A stretch of 29,323 nucleotides of DNA from a virus, in the IMG/VR virus record IMGVR_UViG_3300018423_000044, positions 1 to 29,323 of that record. One strand, written 5' to 3'. Each line of letters begins with the position of its first letter. Position 1 is the stretch's first letter. The position numbers and the translations under genes were made by a program. Positions 1-7,218 of this stretch are shown one piece after another. The notes under the pieces are model-generated. The model saw only the letters and a list, made by a program, of their open reading frames with translations. It did no database searches and had not been told where the DNA came from.

Positions 1-56
1 ACAAGTGATGCTGCGAAAATAACACCGCTACATGCGGCAAGGATTTCTTTTTTCAT
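1..56 (-). CDS. Partial N-terminus of a small protein with a hydrophobic leader
   Basis: Only the first 18 codons are inside the window; the gene runs off the left edge. The visible peptide begins MKKE and continues with a hydrophobic stretch (ILAACSGVIFAASL), which looks like a signal peptide or a first membrane segment. An AAGGA ribosome-binding site lies about 8 bases before the ATG and overlaps the hsp20 stop codon, so the gene is probably co-transcribed with hsp20. LAAC resembles a lipobox, but cysteine at residue 9 leaves too short a leader for a normal lipoprotein signal. The function is unknown. Confidence 0.55.
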   Translation of the reverse strand, partial: MKKEILAACSGVIFAASL

Positions 57-66
57 TTTAACGTCC

Positions 67-498
67 TTAGTGAGATTTGATTTCTATCTTTCTCGGACGC
101 TGTTCTTCGGGCAGTTCAACTCTGAGTTTGATCACAAGTAAACCGTTGACGAATTCAGCTCCATCAACGACAACGTGGTCAGCGAGTCTAAAGGTCTCCA
201 CAAATTTCTTTGTGGTGATACCCTTGTGAAGATAGGTTTTACCCGTCTCTTCTTCAGGGTTCCCTCGAATGATCAGAACACCGGGTTTTGCCTCGATCTC
301 TAGATCTTTCTTCTTGTAACCACCAAGTGCAAATTCCATAGCATACTCTTCGTCACTATACTTCACAATATTGTGACGAGGAAACCCTTTTTCATTTGCG
401 CCAACGGCAGTTAGTTTTTCTATCTCATCCCATACGTGGTCGAAACCAATGAAACGAGAATGTGGGAACGAAAACACTTTAGTTCGTGTATTAACCAT
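67..498 (-). CDS. hsp20: Small heat shock protein Hsp20 (alpha-crystallin family)
   Basis: The 143-residue product matches the IbpA/Hsp20 family in length and layout. A short N-terminal arm is followed by an alpha-crystallin beta-sandwich from about residue 40 to 130, including EYAMEFALGGYKKKDLEIE and the late GLLVIKL segment typical of the conserved A-x-x-x-N-G-V-L strand (here AEFVNGLLVI). The family works as ATP-independent holdases in the cytoplasm, and hsp20 genes are common in marine T4-like phages. The start has a strong AGGAGG site. A sigma70-like promoter lies upstream, so early, independent expression is likely. A role in protecting phage or host proteins, or in virion assembly, is inference. 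Confidence 0.9.
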   Translation of the reverse strand: MVNTRTKVFSFPHSRFIGFDHVWDEIEKLTAVGANEKGFPRHNIVKYSDEEYAMEFALGGYKKKDLEIEAKPGVLIIRGNPEEETGKTYLHKGITTKKFVETFRLADHVVVDGAEFVNGLLVIKLRVELPEEQRPRKIEIKSH

Positions 499-565
499 AT
501 TTGCCTCCTAATCTTTTAGCAAGGTTGTTGTCTAACTTCCGGACCATTCCGCGAAGTCGATAATA

Positions 566-594
566 TATATAACATAAAAGATCTCTAGAGTCAA
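566..594 (-). promoter_or_regulatory. Sigma70-like promoter for hsp20
   Basis: On the minus strand a TTGACT -35 box (589-594) is separated by 17 bp from a TATATA -10 box (566-571). The predicted start lies about 60 bases before the hsp20 ATG. The promoter lies between hsp20 and the divergent plus-strand gene; its -35 box ends six bases before that gene's TTG start. Confidence 0.65.
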
Positions 595-599
595 GTTTT

Positions 600-1217
600 T
601 TGAAATTAAAATTATTATCTGAAAAAGATTGTGCTGATGCAACTTCTTACATGCTGGAGTTAGAAAAAGAAGGTGCCTTGAAATATGAACGAGACCATGA
701 GTTTGGTCCTAGAAACAAAGAAACACTTCGATCATATATGGATCCATACTTCTGTGCATTAGCATTACAAGTCCAACCTCAACTCGAAGCGGCATGGGGT
801 ACACAACTCTATCCAACCTACACCTATACCCGGTTGTATAAAGAAGGGTTTATACTCAGACCTCATACTGATCGTCCTGCGTGTGAGTTATCTTCAAGCA
901 TCACTATTGGATATGGTGGGCGAGACACTCCTTGGGAACTGTATATTGAAAACGACGATAAAGAAGAAGTAGAATACATTTTAGAACCGGGCGAAGGTTT
1001 ATTATACGAAGGAAGAAAGTACACTCACTGGAGATACCCGTTAGATGAGGGTTGGCAAATTCAAACCTTTGTTCATTACATTCAAATTGGTGGTGAAGTA
1101 TATCAACAGGTAAAATACAAACAACCAGACTTTGATTTTTCTATTCCATTTCAGGACTTTGATTACACATCCGCTAAGGGAAGTAAAATGTTTATCAACA
1201 AATTGCCTAACTTCTAG
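600..1217 (+). CDS. 2-oxoglutarate/Fe(II) oxygenase-like protein, only plus-strand gene
   Basis: This 205-residue protein carries an H-x-D pair (H89, D91 in RPHTDRP) and a distal histidine (H143 in THWRYP) with the spacing of the double-stranded beta-helix fold of 2OG/Fe(II) dioxygenases. The usual C-terminal 2OG-anchoring Arg about 10 residues after the distal His is not obvious; R145 or glutamines near 153-155 are the nearest polar residues, so the co-substrate is less certain. The frame opens at a TTG codon with only a weak upstream purine stretch, and no upstream ATG is in frame; the next in-frame ATG is at 651. It is convergent with regA and shares its stop region. The substrate is unknown. 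The opposite strand to all its neighbours suggests separate acquisition. Confidence 0.7.
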   Translation: MKLKLLSEKDCADATSYMLELEKEGALKYERDHEFGPRNKETLRSYMDPYFCALALQVQPQLEAAWGTQLYPTYTYTRLYKEGFILRPHTDRPACELSSSITIGYGGRDTPWELYIENDDKEEVEYILEPGEGLLYEGRKYTHWRYPLDEGWQIQTFVHYIQIGGEVYQQVKYKQPDFDFSIPFQDFDYTSAKGSKMFINKLPNF

Positions 1218-1624
1218 ACTTTGTTTCCGATATTATACTTCGGACACAACTCCCAATCTTTTTTATCTTTGTGTGGGATAACTTTGATTTGACGTAGAGG
1301 AGCACAGTTAGTGATCTGACTTTTCTCTACGACTTTAACCAGACCCCAGTCTGACAATAGCGTAGTGATTGTGTTGCGTCTTTGAACATCGTTCTCTGTT
1401 AAGTTTGTTTTCTTACCGTCTAGTAAAAACAATTCTTTGAAATGAACGATAAAGTATCTACCCTGCTTGTGCAGAATATGACATGATTGAAATAGTTTAT
1501 TTTCTTTACGTGAAGCAACACCGATTCTCGTGAGAGTTTCACGGATCTTTAAAAAATCATCGGGTTGTTCGATGACGATCTCTACCATATCAGACGGAGA
1601 CCATTGTACGTTATTTTCTTCCAC
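1214..1624 (-). CDS. regA: RegA translational repressor
   Basis: The 136-residue product is recognisably T4 RegA, which is 122 residues. It keeps the DDFLKIRETLTRIG N-terminal segment, the LFQSCHILHKQGRYFIVHFKE core and the WELCPKYNIGN C-terminus. RegA binds the ribosome-binding region of several early phage mRNAs (in T4 including genes 44, 45 and rIIB) and shuts down their translation. The gene overlaps the end of 62 by 14 bases, as expected for translational coupling in the 44-62-regA operon. Its extra length is mostly a short N-terminal extension. In T4 the next gene is DNA polymerase 43; here that place is taken by a convergent oxygenase-like gene. Confidence 0.95.
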   Translation of the reverse strand: MEENNVQWSPSDMVEIVIEQPDDFLKIRETLTRIGVASRKENKLFQSCHILHKQGRYFIVHFKELFLLDGKKTNLTENDVQRRNTITTLLSDWGLVKVVEKSQITNCAPLRQIKVIPHKDKKDWELCPKYNIGNKV

Positions 1625-1985
1625 CTTTATCCACCTTGTGTAAAATTACTCTAAGTTGTTGCTCAGATAATAGAGGAAGAACCTGTAACGCTTTTTCCTC
1701 ACTGTATCCATAGTATTCTTTTATAGCAGATACTTCTTTAGATTCAGTATTCTTTTGCCATTTAGAAAACCGCTTTCTTTTTCTAAGAGTATTTATAAAA
1801 AAATCATATTGTAACCTAGAATCTAGGTGGTTCCACCTATTCATTTCGTTGGCAAGCAAGACGCTGTCCATAAAATATGACAAGGATCGATTGGTAAGAA
1901 AAGAATTATAATATGTTTCGTTTTCATCTGTCATAATATCTTTCTTAGTATCATTAACAGAATTCACAAAGTCAAACGGGTTCAT
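1611..1985 (-). CDS. 62: Clamp loader small subunit gp62
   Basis: This 124-residue protein sits just before regA, where T4 has gene 62. The N-terminus (MNPFDFVNSVNDTKKDI) and the Tyr/Lys/Arg-rich middle (WNHLDSRLQYDFFINTLRKRK) fit the short marine-phage version of gp62; the T4 protein is longer (187 residues). gp62 joins a gp44 tetramer to form the ATP-dependent loader that places the gp45 clamp on primed DNA. It overlaps the upstream oxygenase gene by 14 bases and regA by 14 bases, so translation is probably coupled. Identification rests on synteny plus a moderate sequence match. Confidence 0.85.
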   Translation of the reverse strand: MNPFDFVNSVNDTKKDIMTDENETYYNSFLTNRSLSYFMDSVLLANEMNRWNHLDSRLQYDFFINTLRKRKRFSKWQKNTESKEVSAIKEYYGYSEEKALQVLPLLSEQQLRVILHKVDKGGRK

Positions 1986-2532
1986 TATGCCTCACATTAA
2001 ATGCTATACAAATTCTGGTTGATTCAAATGCTTTTGAAGGGTTCACCCCGTGCATTACGGGAGAACCGAACAGCACAAGGTCACCGGACTTTGGTTCGAT
2101 TTCAGTTTCTAATTCCGGAAAAAATATTTCTCCGCAACCCGGTGTGGTCTTGAGATAGTACACGCCAGCAAAATCATTCTCATGCCCGTGTCCGTGAGGA
2201 CCACACGACTCTTCTGGTTCATATACCAAACCCCAAGCGTCTGCCATGGCATAGAAATTCTTGTTGCCTTTCATGTCTAGTCTTTCAAGCATCAGGTTAA
2301 TCAATTGACTTACCCTTCCGCAAAAAGGATTGAGATCTTTTCCGCCCCAATGAGCAGGTTGATAAATTTTACAATACGCTCTGTCCATACGAATAGAAGT
2401 CTGCTCTTGTTTATAAGATGCGTTCTCAGTAACCATGTTAGTCCACTTGTCCATTTCTTCTGGACGAAGAGAAAAATTAACCTTCGCAAGAAAAGGTTTT
2501 TGATTGTAAACTGTTATGTCTTCTTTTCGCAT
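1972..2532 (-). CDS. 2OG-Fe(II) oxygenase, PF13759-like
   Basis: The 186-residue protein has a histidine cluster HGHGHEND (113-120) followed by FAGVYYLKTTPGCGEIFF, then FGSPVMHGV with the distal His161 and STRICIAFNV with Arg173. This order (W...H-x-H...SGVYY...P.G.L.F...H.V...R.s.aFN) is that of the putative 2OG-Fe(II) oxygenase family PF13759, which is frequent in marine phages. Fe(II) would be held by the His cluster and H161, and 2OG by R173. It overlaps the preceding oxygenase gene by 19 bases and gene 62 by 14 bases, so it is embedded in the clamp-loader operon. The substrate is unknown; a virion protein, host protein or nucleic acid are all possible. Confidence 0.85.
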   Translation of the reverse strand: MRKEDITVYNQKPFLAKVNFSLRPEEMDKWTNMVTENASYKQEQTSIRMDRAYCKIYQPAHWGGKDLNPFCGRVSQLINLMLERLDMKGNKNFYAMADAWGLVYEPEESCGPHGHGHENDFAGVYYLKTTPGCGEIFFPELETEIEPKSGDLVLFGSPVMHGVNPSKAFESTRICIAFNVRHNEPV

Positions 2533-2969
2533 GCCTTATACCATGTTGCTATAACATATCTTTTGCCAGTTTCTATTCTTCCAACAGCATGACGATAAAA
2601 CATGCCATCAAAAAACAATCCACGTCCTCTTCGAGGAGAGACACTTATGTCATCGAACAAGGTATCTCCACCAAAATAATCATCGTTCAAATAGATTATG
2701 CTTGCAAGCGTAGTGTCTTCTTTTCCCGTGTCTATATGAAACGGCATTTGAGTACCCGGTTCCCACACGACTGTTTGCCACCAGTCTATCCTAGAATTAT
2801 TTAGATTTTTTGCAACAGAATTTAATCTGCCCCATAGATCTATCTCATCCGTAACGCCAGTAGTTTTTTGTCCGTGAAACTCTTTCTTCCACTGCTTTTT
2901 TTCTGCAGCAGATATCAACTCATAACATTCTTCATCGTCAAGAAAATTATCAATGATTTGAAAACTCAT
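2514..2969 (-). CDS. Small 2OG-Fe(II) oxygenase, prolyl hydroxylase-like
   Basis: The 151-residue product has a complete 2OG/Fe(II) dioxygenase signature: H78 and D80 (MPFHIDTG), distal H127 (FYRHAVG) and the 2OG-binding R137 (GKRYVIATWY). The segment SIIYLNDDYFGGDTLFDD between the two metal sites is typical of prolyl-4-hydroxylase-like double-stranded beta helices. Its ATG overlaps the gene 44 stop in an ATGA, and its end overlaps the next oxygenase gene by 19 bases, so the two oxygenases are likely made together from the gene 44 mRNA. Hydroxylation of a protein side chain is the most natural guess, but no substrate can be read from the sequence. Confidence 0.9.
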   Translation of the reverse strand: MSFQIIDNFLDDEECYELISAAEKKQWKKEFHGQKTTGVTDEIDLWGRLNSVAKNLNNSRIDWWQTVVWEPGTQMPFHIDTGKEDTTLASIIYLNDDYFGGDTLFDDISVSPRRGRGLFFDGMFYRHAVGRIETGKRYVIATWYKACEKKT

Positions 2970-3904
2970 ACGAACTCTACGTTAGTCATAACTTCTGTGA
3001 AACAAGCAACAAGATTCAACTCGTGATCTGCAACAAAAGCATTCTTATACTGGTAGTCTGCAAGAATTAAAACTAATGCCGGGATAGATTGTGGTTTGAT
3101 GTTGTCTGTCATTCTATCGTATACGGTACGAAATATAACAGTAGTATCAAGGTCCACATTAGACGCTACCCACTTGCGCATCTTGTTAAAATCTTTCTCT
3201 TTAAGATGTTTGAAAAGCGAGTCATAGTTGTCACTGCTAATTGTCGCGTCTGCAGATACGCCTCCGATAACAGATCGCTGCAACTCGTTAACGATTCTAC
3301 GCCAGTCGGGTGCGTGACGCATGATCAGTTTAGCAATGCTTTCTCTTTGAGGTGCGGCATTGCCGTATCCCTCTTCTCTGAGAATATGACACGCTCGTTT
3401 CAAGAACTGATCGCACAAACCAACCATATCTTTTTTGGTGGTATTGAATTCATACACACCACAACGAGAATGTAACGGTTCGATGATCCGGTTCTTAAAA
3501 TTACACGTAAGAATAAATCGGCAGTTGTCAGAGAACTGCTCAATGAATCCACGCAAAGCAGGTTGGGTTGATTGCGGGTTAAGGTAGTCTGCCTCATCGA
3601 GAATGACCACTTTGTACCCAGCAGATAAAGATACCGTAGAAGCAAAATGACGAATCTTCCCTCGAAGAGTGTCGATGTTACCTTCTTCAGACCCATTGAT
3701 TACGATGTAATCGAGTCCTAGTTGTTCGCACAAGGCACGTGCAACCGTAGTCTTACCCAGACCAGCAGTCCCACAAAACAACATGTTAGGCAACTCTCCA
3801 CTTTCTAAGAGAGAAGTAAACGTTTGCTTAAGTGTATCGGGAAGAATACAGTCCTCAATCTTTTGAGGTCTATATTTCTCTACCCACAAAAAGTCTTTTG
3901 CCAT
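2966..3904 (-). CDS. 44: Clamp loader ATPase large subunit gp44
   Basis: The 312-residue protein (T4: 319) is a AAA+ sliding clamp loader subunit. It opens with FLWVEKYRPQ and has Walker A GTAGLGKT (45-52), Walker B VVILDEAD (99-106) and the SRC motif in PLHSRCGV (about 146-148), which supplies the arginine finger in trans. With gp62 it loads the gp45 clamp for DNA polymerase and, in T4-like phages, for late transcription. The ATG has a GAGG site, and a strong hairpin terminator lies just upstream, between this gene and the small gene after 45. It overlaps the following oxygenase gene by 4 bases. Confidence 0.97.
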   Translation of the reverse strand: MAKDFLWVEKYRPQKIEDCILPDTLKQTFTSLLESGELPNMLFCGTAGLGKTTVARALCEQLGLDYIVINGSEEGNIDTLRGKIRHFASTVSLSAGYKVVILDEADYLNPQSTQPALRGFIEQFSDNCRFILTCNFKNRIIEPLHSRCGVYEFNTTKKDMVGLCDQFLKRACHILREEGYGNAAPQRESIAKLIMRHAPDWRRIVNELQRSVIGGVSADATISSDNYDSLFKHLKEKDFNKMRKWVASNVDLDTTVIFRTVYDRMTDNIKPQSIPALVLILADYQYKNAFVADHELNLVACFTEVMTNVEFV

Positions 3905-3920
3905 TTCTTTTCCTCATAAT

Positions 3921-3951
3921 AAAAAAATAAAAGAGCGGCAAGATGCCGCTC
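3921..3951 (-). terminator. Rho-independent terminator between the gene 45 unit and gene 44
   Basis: On the minus strand a perfect 8-bp stem GAGCGGCA/TGCCGCTC with a TCT loop (3933-3951) is followed by TTTTATTTTTTT. It lies after the 74-codon-frame gene and before gene 44. No sigma70-like or late promoter is visible between it and the gene 44 ATG, so gene 44 must depend on read-through or antitermination. Confidence 0.88.
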
Positions 3952-3972
3952 ACCAAAACGGAAAAGATAAAT

Positions 3973-4185
3973 TTAGACTTCTTCAGGAGTTTCTTCAGCG
4001 GGTGCTGGTGCTTCTACACCCTGTGCTGCTTCGATCATCTGTACCAAAGCGATACACTGATCACGCAACTGACCAATCGTAGAGAGTTCTTCTCCACGGA
4101 ATGCTCCTCGTGAAGTCATAGTATCAATTACAGCAACGGTGCTGCGAGTGATACGATTACCAAGGTCCATCATTTCTTCGTTCAT
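3973..4185 (-). CDS. Small acidic conserved-position protein between 45 and 44
   Basis: This protein of about 70 residues is not assigned to a family. It is predicted to be mostly helical (MNEEMMDLGNRITRSTV..., QLRDQCIALVQMIEAAQ) with an Ala/Pro/Glu-rich acidic tail. I chose the ATG at 4185 because GGAG lies 6 bases upstream and the ATG follows the gene 45 stop by one base. An earlier in-frame ATG at 4197 lies inside gene 45 and has no ribosome-binding site. Its place after the clamp and before a terminator means it is made with gp45, so a clamp- or replication-related accessory role is possible. The sequence itself does not prove this. Confidence 0.75.
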   Translation of the reverse strand: MNEEMMDLGNRITRSTVAVIDTMTSRGAFRGEELSTIGQLRDQCIALVQMIEAAQGVEAPAPAEETPEEV

Positions 4186-4186
4186 C

Positions 4187-4861
4187 TTATTCTCCATAAG
4201 TGCTAGATTTTTCGAGTGCTACCCAATATTCAATCTTGGTATTTTTATTAACAAAGTGTGAGATGCCTAAATGAGAGATGCTAACATCATAGTCACCTTC
4301 AACCATCTTCAAGTTATTAATGTTAAAAACAAAATTGAAATCTTCTTTTGTGTATGTCCCGTCTAGTTCAACCACATAAGCATTAGAAGTACTATCGCTA
4401 TTGTCTGCAACTGACAAACACACGATACTATCTATACACTTTACACTGACTTCTGTGTGTCCTAGAACAGAAGATGCTCTTCGGATTTTAGAAAGCGTGT
4501 TGTGATCAAGGACAAACTTTACGTCTGCATCCATGTTCTTCACGGGTCCAGAAGGTTTGGTAAGAATATCAATATCAGAGTAGTAATACTTGATACGTGT
4601 TCTACCAACGGAGTCACACACAGTGACAAAATCATCCTCAAATTTCAGTTCTGGTTTGTCAACAAGATTGAGTACCGCAAGGAACTCGTTCAAGTCGAAG
4701 ACACCGAACTGTTTCGGAAACTCGACATCAACTATACATTTACTGACAACGTTTTTTGCTTCGGAAATCGTCTGCAAAACATTGCCTTCGTTGATAACGA
4801 TGTTTGGATTTATTGACGCAAAGTTTTTTAGAACTTGCATGGTCTGTTCACTAATCATCAC
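4187..4861 (-). CDS. 45: Sliding clamp gp45 (DNA polymerase processivity factor)
   Basis: The 224-residue protein has the length (T4: 228) and position of gp45. Recognisable segments are FASINPNIVINEGN near the N-terminus, LNEFLAVLNLVDKPEL and the VEGDYDVSISHLGISHF C-terminal region typical of phage clamps. A gp45 trimer encircles DNA, tethers the polymerase, and activates late transcription by contacting gp55. Translation can start at GTG 4861 (7 bases after AGGA) or at ATG 4858 (10 bases after); both are given by the same site. A consensus sigma70-type promoter directly upstream gives this gene its own early transcription. Confidence 0.95.
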   Translation of the reverse strand: MMISEQTMQVLKNFASINPNIVINEGNVLQTISEAKNVVSKCIVDVEFPKQFGVFDLNEFLAVLNLVDKPELKFEDDFVTVCDSVGRTRIKYYYSDIDILTKPSGPVKNMDADVKFVLDHNTLSKIRRASSVLGHTEVSVKCIDSIVCLSVADNSDSTSNAYVVELDGTYTKEDFNFVFNINNLKMVEGDYDVSISHLGISHFVNKNTKIEYWVALEKSSTYGE

Positions 4862-4888
4862 AATTTATTCCTCAAAAAGTTATACACC

Positions 4889-4916
4889 ATTATACACGAT
4901 AGAAAGGTTTTGTCAA
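4889..4916 (-). promoter_or_regulatory. Sigma70-like promoter for gene 45
   Basis: A perfect TTGACA -35 box (4911-4916) and a perfect TATAAT -10 box (4889-4894) are separated by 16 bp on the minus strand. The predicted transcript would start about 24 bases before the gp45 start and carries a TGAGGA ribosome-binding site. The promoter fills the short gap between the oxygenase gene at 4913-5515 and gene 45, with the -35 box overlapping the oxygenase stop region. Confidence 0.85.
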
Positions 4917-5515
4917 CCATTCTTAGGTCCCCATGCCCATCCAACCAAAGAAGCACGAACACCTTCCTGCACGGGACAAACTCGATGGTAGGTTCTACTT
5001 GGAAACACAACCATAGATCCAGTGTTATCGAGTTTGTGAAGGGTCTTAATTATTGCCTTGCCTTCTCTAGTAAAACTTGAATGTAATTGAAACTGTCCTC
5101 CCGTATATGATTTGGGATCATTTAGAAGAACAGTGAAACTTAATTTTCTATTCCTTGGTTCAGTAGTATCGAAGGCATCTTTGTGCCAAGAGTAGTGCCC
5201 ATCTTTAGAGTAGATGCCCAATTGAAAAGCTTCAAATTCATTGATATCATATTTCCAAAGCATCTTATTGACTTCACCAATCTTAGAGACAATTCTATCT
5301 CTCAATTTAGTATGCCGGAACCAATATAAAGTAGTGTTTCTAACAGTAAGATCTACTGCTCCGGACCCGGATCCTATTTGTCCTTGACTACCCCTTCCGT
5401 GTTTTTGTCCATATTGAATTGCTCCTTGACATTCTTTTAGAGTAAGAACGTTTGGCAGAACAATATATTCTGGCATTGCCTCGTACTCTTTTTCAGCACG
5501 GTTTAAATATTTCAT
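4913..5515 (-). CDS. 2OG-Fe(II) oxygenase, PKHD-type hydroxylase-like
   Basis: The 200-residue protein has a full 2OG/Fe(II) set: H111 and D113 (YSWHKDAF), distal H177 (SRTYHRVCPV) and R187 (GVRASLVGWAWGP). LSFTVLLNDPKSYTGGQFQL between them is typical of PKHD-type and prolyl-hydroxylase-like enzymes. It starts inside the end of gene 46 (ATGA overlap) and ends at the gene 45 promoter, so it closes the 47-46 operon. In T4 this interval between 46 and 45 holds rpbA and small genes. The substrate is not readable; a protein side chain is the usual target of this family. Confidence 0.9.
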   Translation of the reverse strand: MKYLNRAEKEYEAMPEYIVLPNVLTLKECQGAIQYGQKHGRGSQGQIGSGSGAVDLTVRNTTLYWFRHTKLRDRIVSKIGEVNKMLWKYDINEFEAFQLGIYSKDGHYSWHKDAFDTTEPRNRKLSFTVLLNDPKSYTGGQFQLHSSFTREGKAIIKTLHKLDNTGSMVVFPSRTYHRVCPVQEGVRASLVGWAWGPKNG

Positions 5516-7218
5516 GCTACCTTGCTAAAGTTTTTGTCTTTAACGAACTCGATCTTACGATCAAACTTGTTGTCTAACAGTTCGCCTTTGTGAGATATGA
5601 TAAACACATTAGTGTCATTGTCAAGAGTGTCTAGGATCTTCAATAGATTCTCAACACCGTCAGCATCAAGAGAGGAGTCAAACGTCTCGTCAAGAATCAA
5701 CAGATTAGTAGCAACAGAGTTTTTCATCTTCGCAATCTGTCTCCACGTAAACAGAAGAGCAAGATCTATCCGTTGCTTCTCGCCCTCACTAAACGAGGAA
5801 TAACTGAATGCGTCTCTGTGTCTTGATCGTATTGTCTCGTTGAACCCCTCATCCAAGTCAAAGTGGACATAGAAGTCGAGGACTTGCAGGTACTGATTCG
5901 TGAGTTTATTAATAACGGGCAAGTATTGTTTGATGATTTTGGTTTTGATACCTGAGTCTTTGAGCAATTCTGTAATAACGTTATTGTATTCCCGCTCCTC
6001 TGCGAGGTCCATTTTCCTTTGCACGATCTCTTCACGAGATCTTCGAAGATCTTCAAGCGTAGATTTTGCGGTTTGCAAACTATCCAAGTCCTGCCCCCCT
6101 TGGGATAGATCACACTGTAGACTTCGAATCCTCTCTTGGGTTCTTTTAATGTCACGCCTGTACACCTCGACATCTTGGAACTTAGATGTTTCTTCGGACA
6201 AAAGGTTTTCATTATCTGCTATCTCTTTTTGAGAAGATATTATTTCGAATCCCAACGTGACGGATGCGTCTTCGATTTCTTGTCTTGATTCTGAAGTTTC
6301 TTTGATTTTTCTATTTTTGGTATCAACGGTGATCTCTTGATCGCAGGTGGGACATGTGTCGTTATCCTCATAAAAGGCAATATCCTTATCAAATTTCTTT
6401 AGTTTAGATTCAAACTGAAAGTCAAACTTCTGCATTTCAGTAAGTTTTTTCTTACTAACATATAACAACTTTTCTATTTCTCGAAGTCGAGTATCAGTGT
6501 ACCCTTCGACGAGTTCCTCCAAGCGGGCCAACTCTGCTTGCTGCTCAGTGAGTTCAGTCTCAAGTTTGTCTTTAGCAGATTCAGAGATTTTTTCTAGTTC
6601 GACGATATGATCTTTCTGGGTATCTATCTTCGAATCATTCAGTTCAAGAGCATACTCGTTCTCTCGAATCGAATCTTTTAGCACAGCAATCTTCTCTTTA
6701 AGAACCGTGTTCATTTTTGAGAAGACGTTGATATCTAATAGATCTTCAATCACCTCACGGCGGTGTTGTGCGGGGAGTTGCATAAAAGGAATGAAACTGC
6801 TACTCCCCAGCACAACAATCTGGTGAAAAGATTTGTGGTTAAGTTTTAGAATGTTCTGTTCTAAAATCTTTTGATATTCTTTGGCATGACTATCTTGATT
6901 GATCATAGTACCGTCTTGCCAAATCTCAAACTTTGCTGGTTTAATACCACGAACAATTTTAAATTGCTGTCCCAACGCATCAAACTCTACTTCAACCAAA
7001 CAGTCTTTGTTGTTGACGGTGTTGATCAACTGTGGTTTGTTGACGTTTCGGTGTGCCTTACCGAACAAAGCAAACGACAAAGCGTCGAGCATGGTAGACT
7101 TACCTGAACCGTTTTGACCAACCACCAATGTAGAACTGGTATTAGTTAAATTGATTTCGGTGAAGGTGTTACCTGTGGATAGAAAATTTTTATAACGAAG
7201 TTTTGTAAATACGATCAT
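5512..7218 (-). CDS. 46: Recombination nuclease subunit gp46 (SbcC/Rad50-like ATPase)
   Basis: The 568-residue protein (T4: 560) is an SMC/Rad50-type ATPase. It has Walker A GQNGSGKS (34-41), a long coiled coil, a zinc-hook CPTC (289-292), a second coiled-coil arm, the ABC signature FSEGEKQR (476-483) and Walker B LLILDE (506-511). With gp47 it resects double-strand ends for recombination-dependent replication and degrades host DNA. The start overlaps the gene 47 stop as ATGA, which supports fixed-ratio translation. All catalytic elements look intact. Confidence 0.97.
   Translation of the reverse strand: MIVFTKLRYKNFLSTGNTFTEINLTNTSSTLVVGQNGSGKSTMLDALSFALFGKAHRNVNKPQLINTVNNKDCLVEVEFDALGQQFKIVRGIKPAKFEIWQDGTMINQDSHAKEYQKILEQNILKLNHKSFHQIVVLGSSSFIPFMQLPAQHRREVIEDLLDINVFSKMNTVLKEKIAVLKDSIRENEYALELNDSKIDTQKDHIVELEKISESAKDKLETELTEQQAELARLEELVEGYTDTRLREIEKLLYVSKKKLTEMQKFDFQFESKLKKFDKDIAFYEDNDTCPTCDQEITVDTKNRKIKETSESRQEIEDASVTLGFEIISSQKEIADNENLLSEETSKFQDVEVYRRDIKRTQERIRSLQCDLSQGGQDLDSLQTAKSTLEDLRRSREEIVQRKMDLAEEREYNNVITELLKDSGIKTKIIKQYLPVINKLTNQYLQVLDFYVHFDLDEGFNETIRSRHRDAFSYSSFSEGEKQRIDLALLFTWRQIAKMKNSVATNLLILDETFDSSLDADGVENLLKILDTLDNDTNVFIISHKGELLDNKFDRKIEFVKDKNFSKVA

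Noticed and set aside
562-574. Plus-strand promoter (TATAAC region) for the oxygenase-like gene
   Set aside because: The AT-rich stretch resembles a -10 box, but no -35 match lies at suitable spacing, and the stretch is better explained as the minus-strand hsp20 promoter.
1790-1797. TATAAATA on the minus strand inside gene 62, possible late promoter for regA
   Set aside because: It lies in coding sequence (Phe-Ile-Asn-Thr codons), its flank is TATAAATAC rather than the TATAAATAA seen at the five intergenic sites, and regA is normally an early gene. It could still be active, but the evidence is weak.
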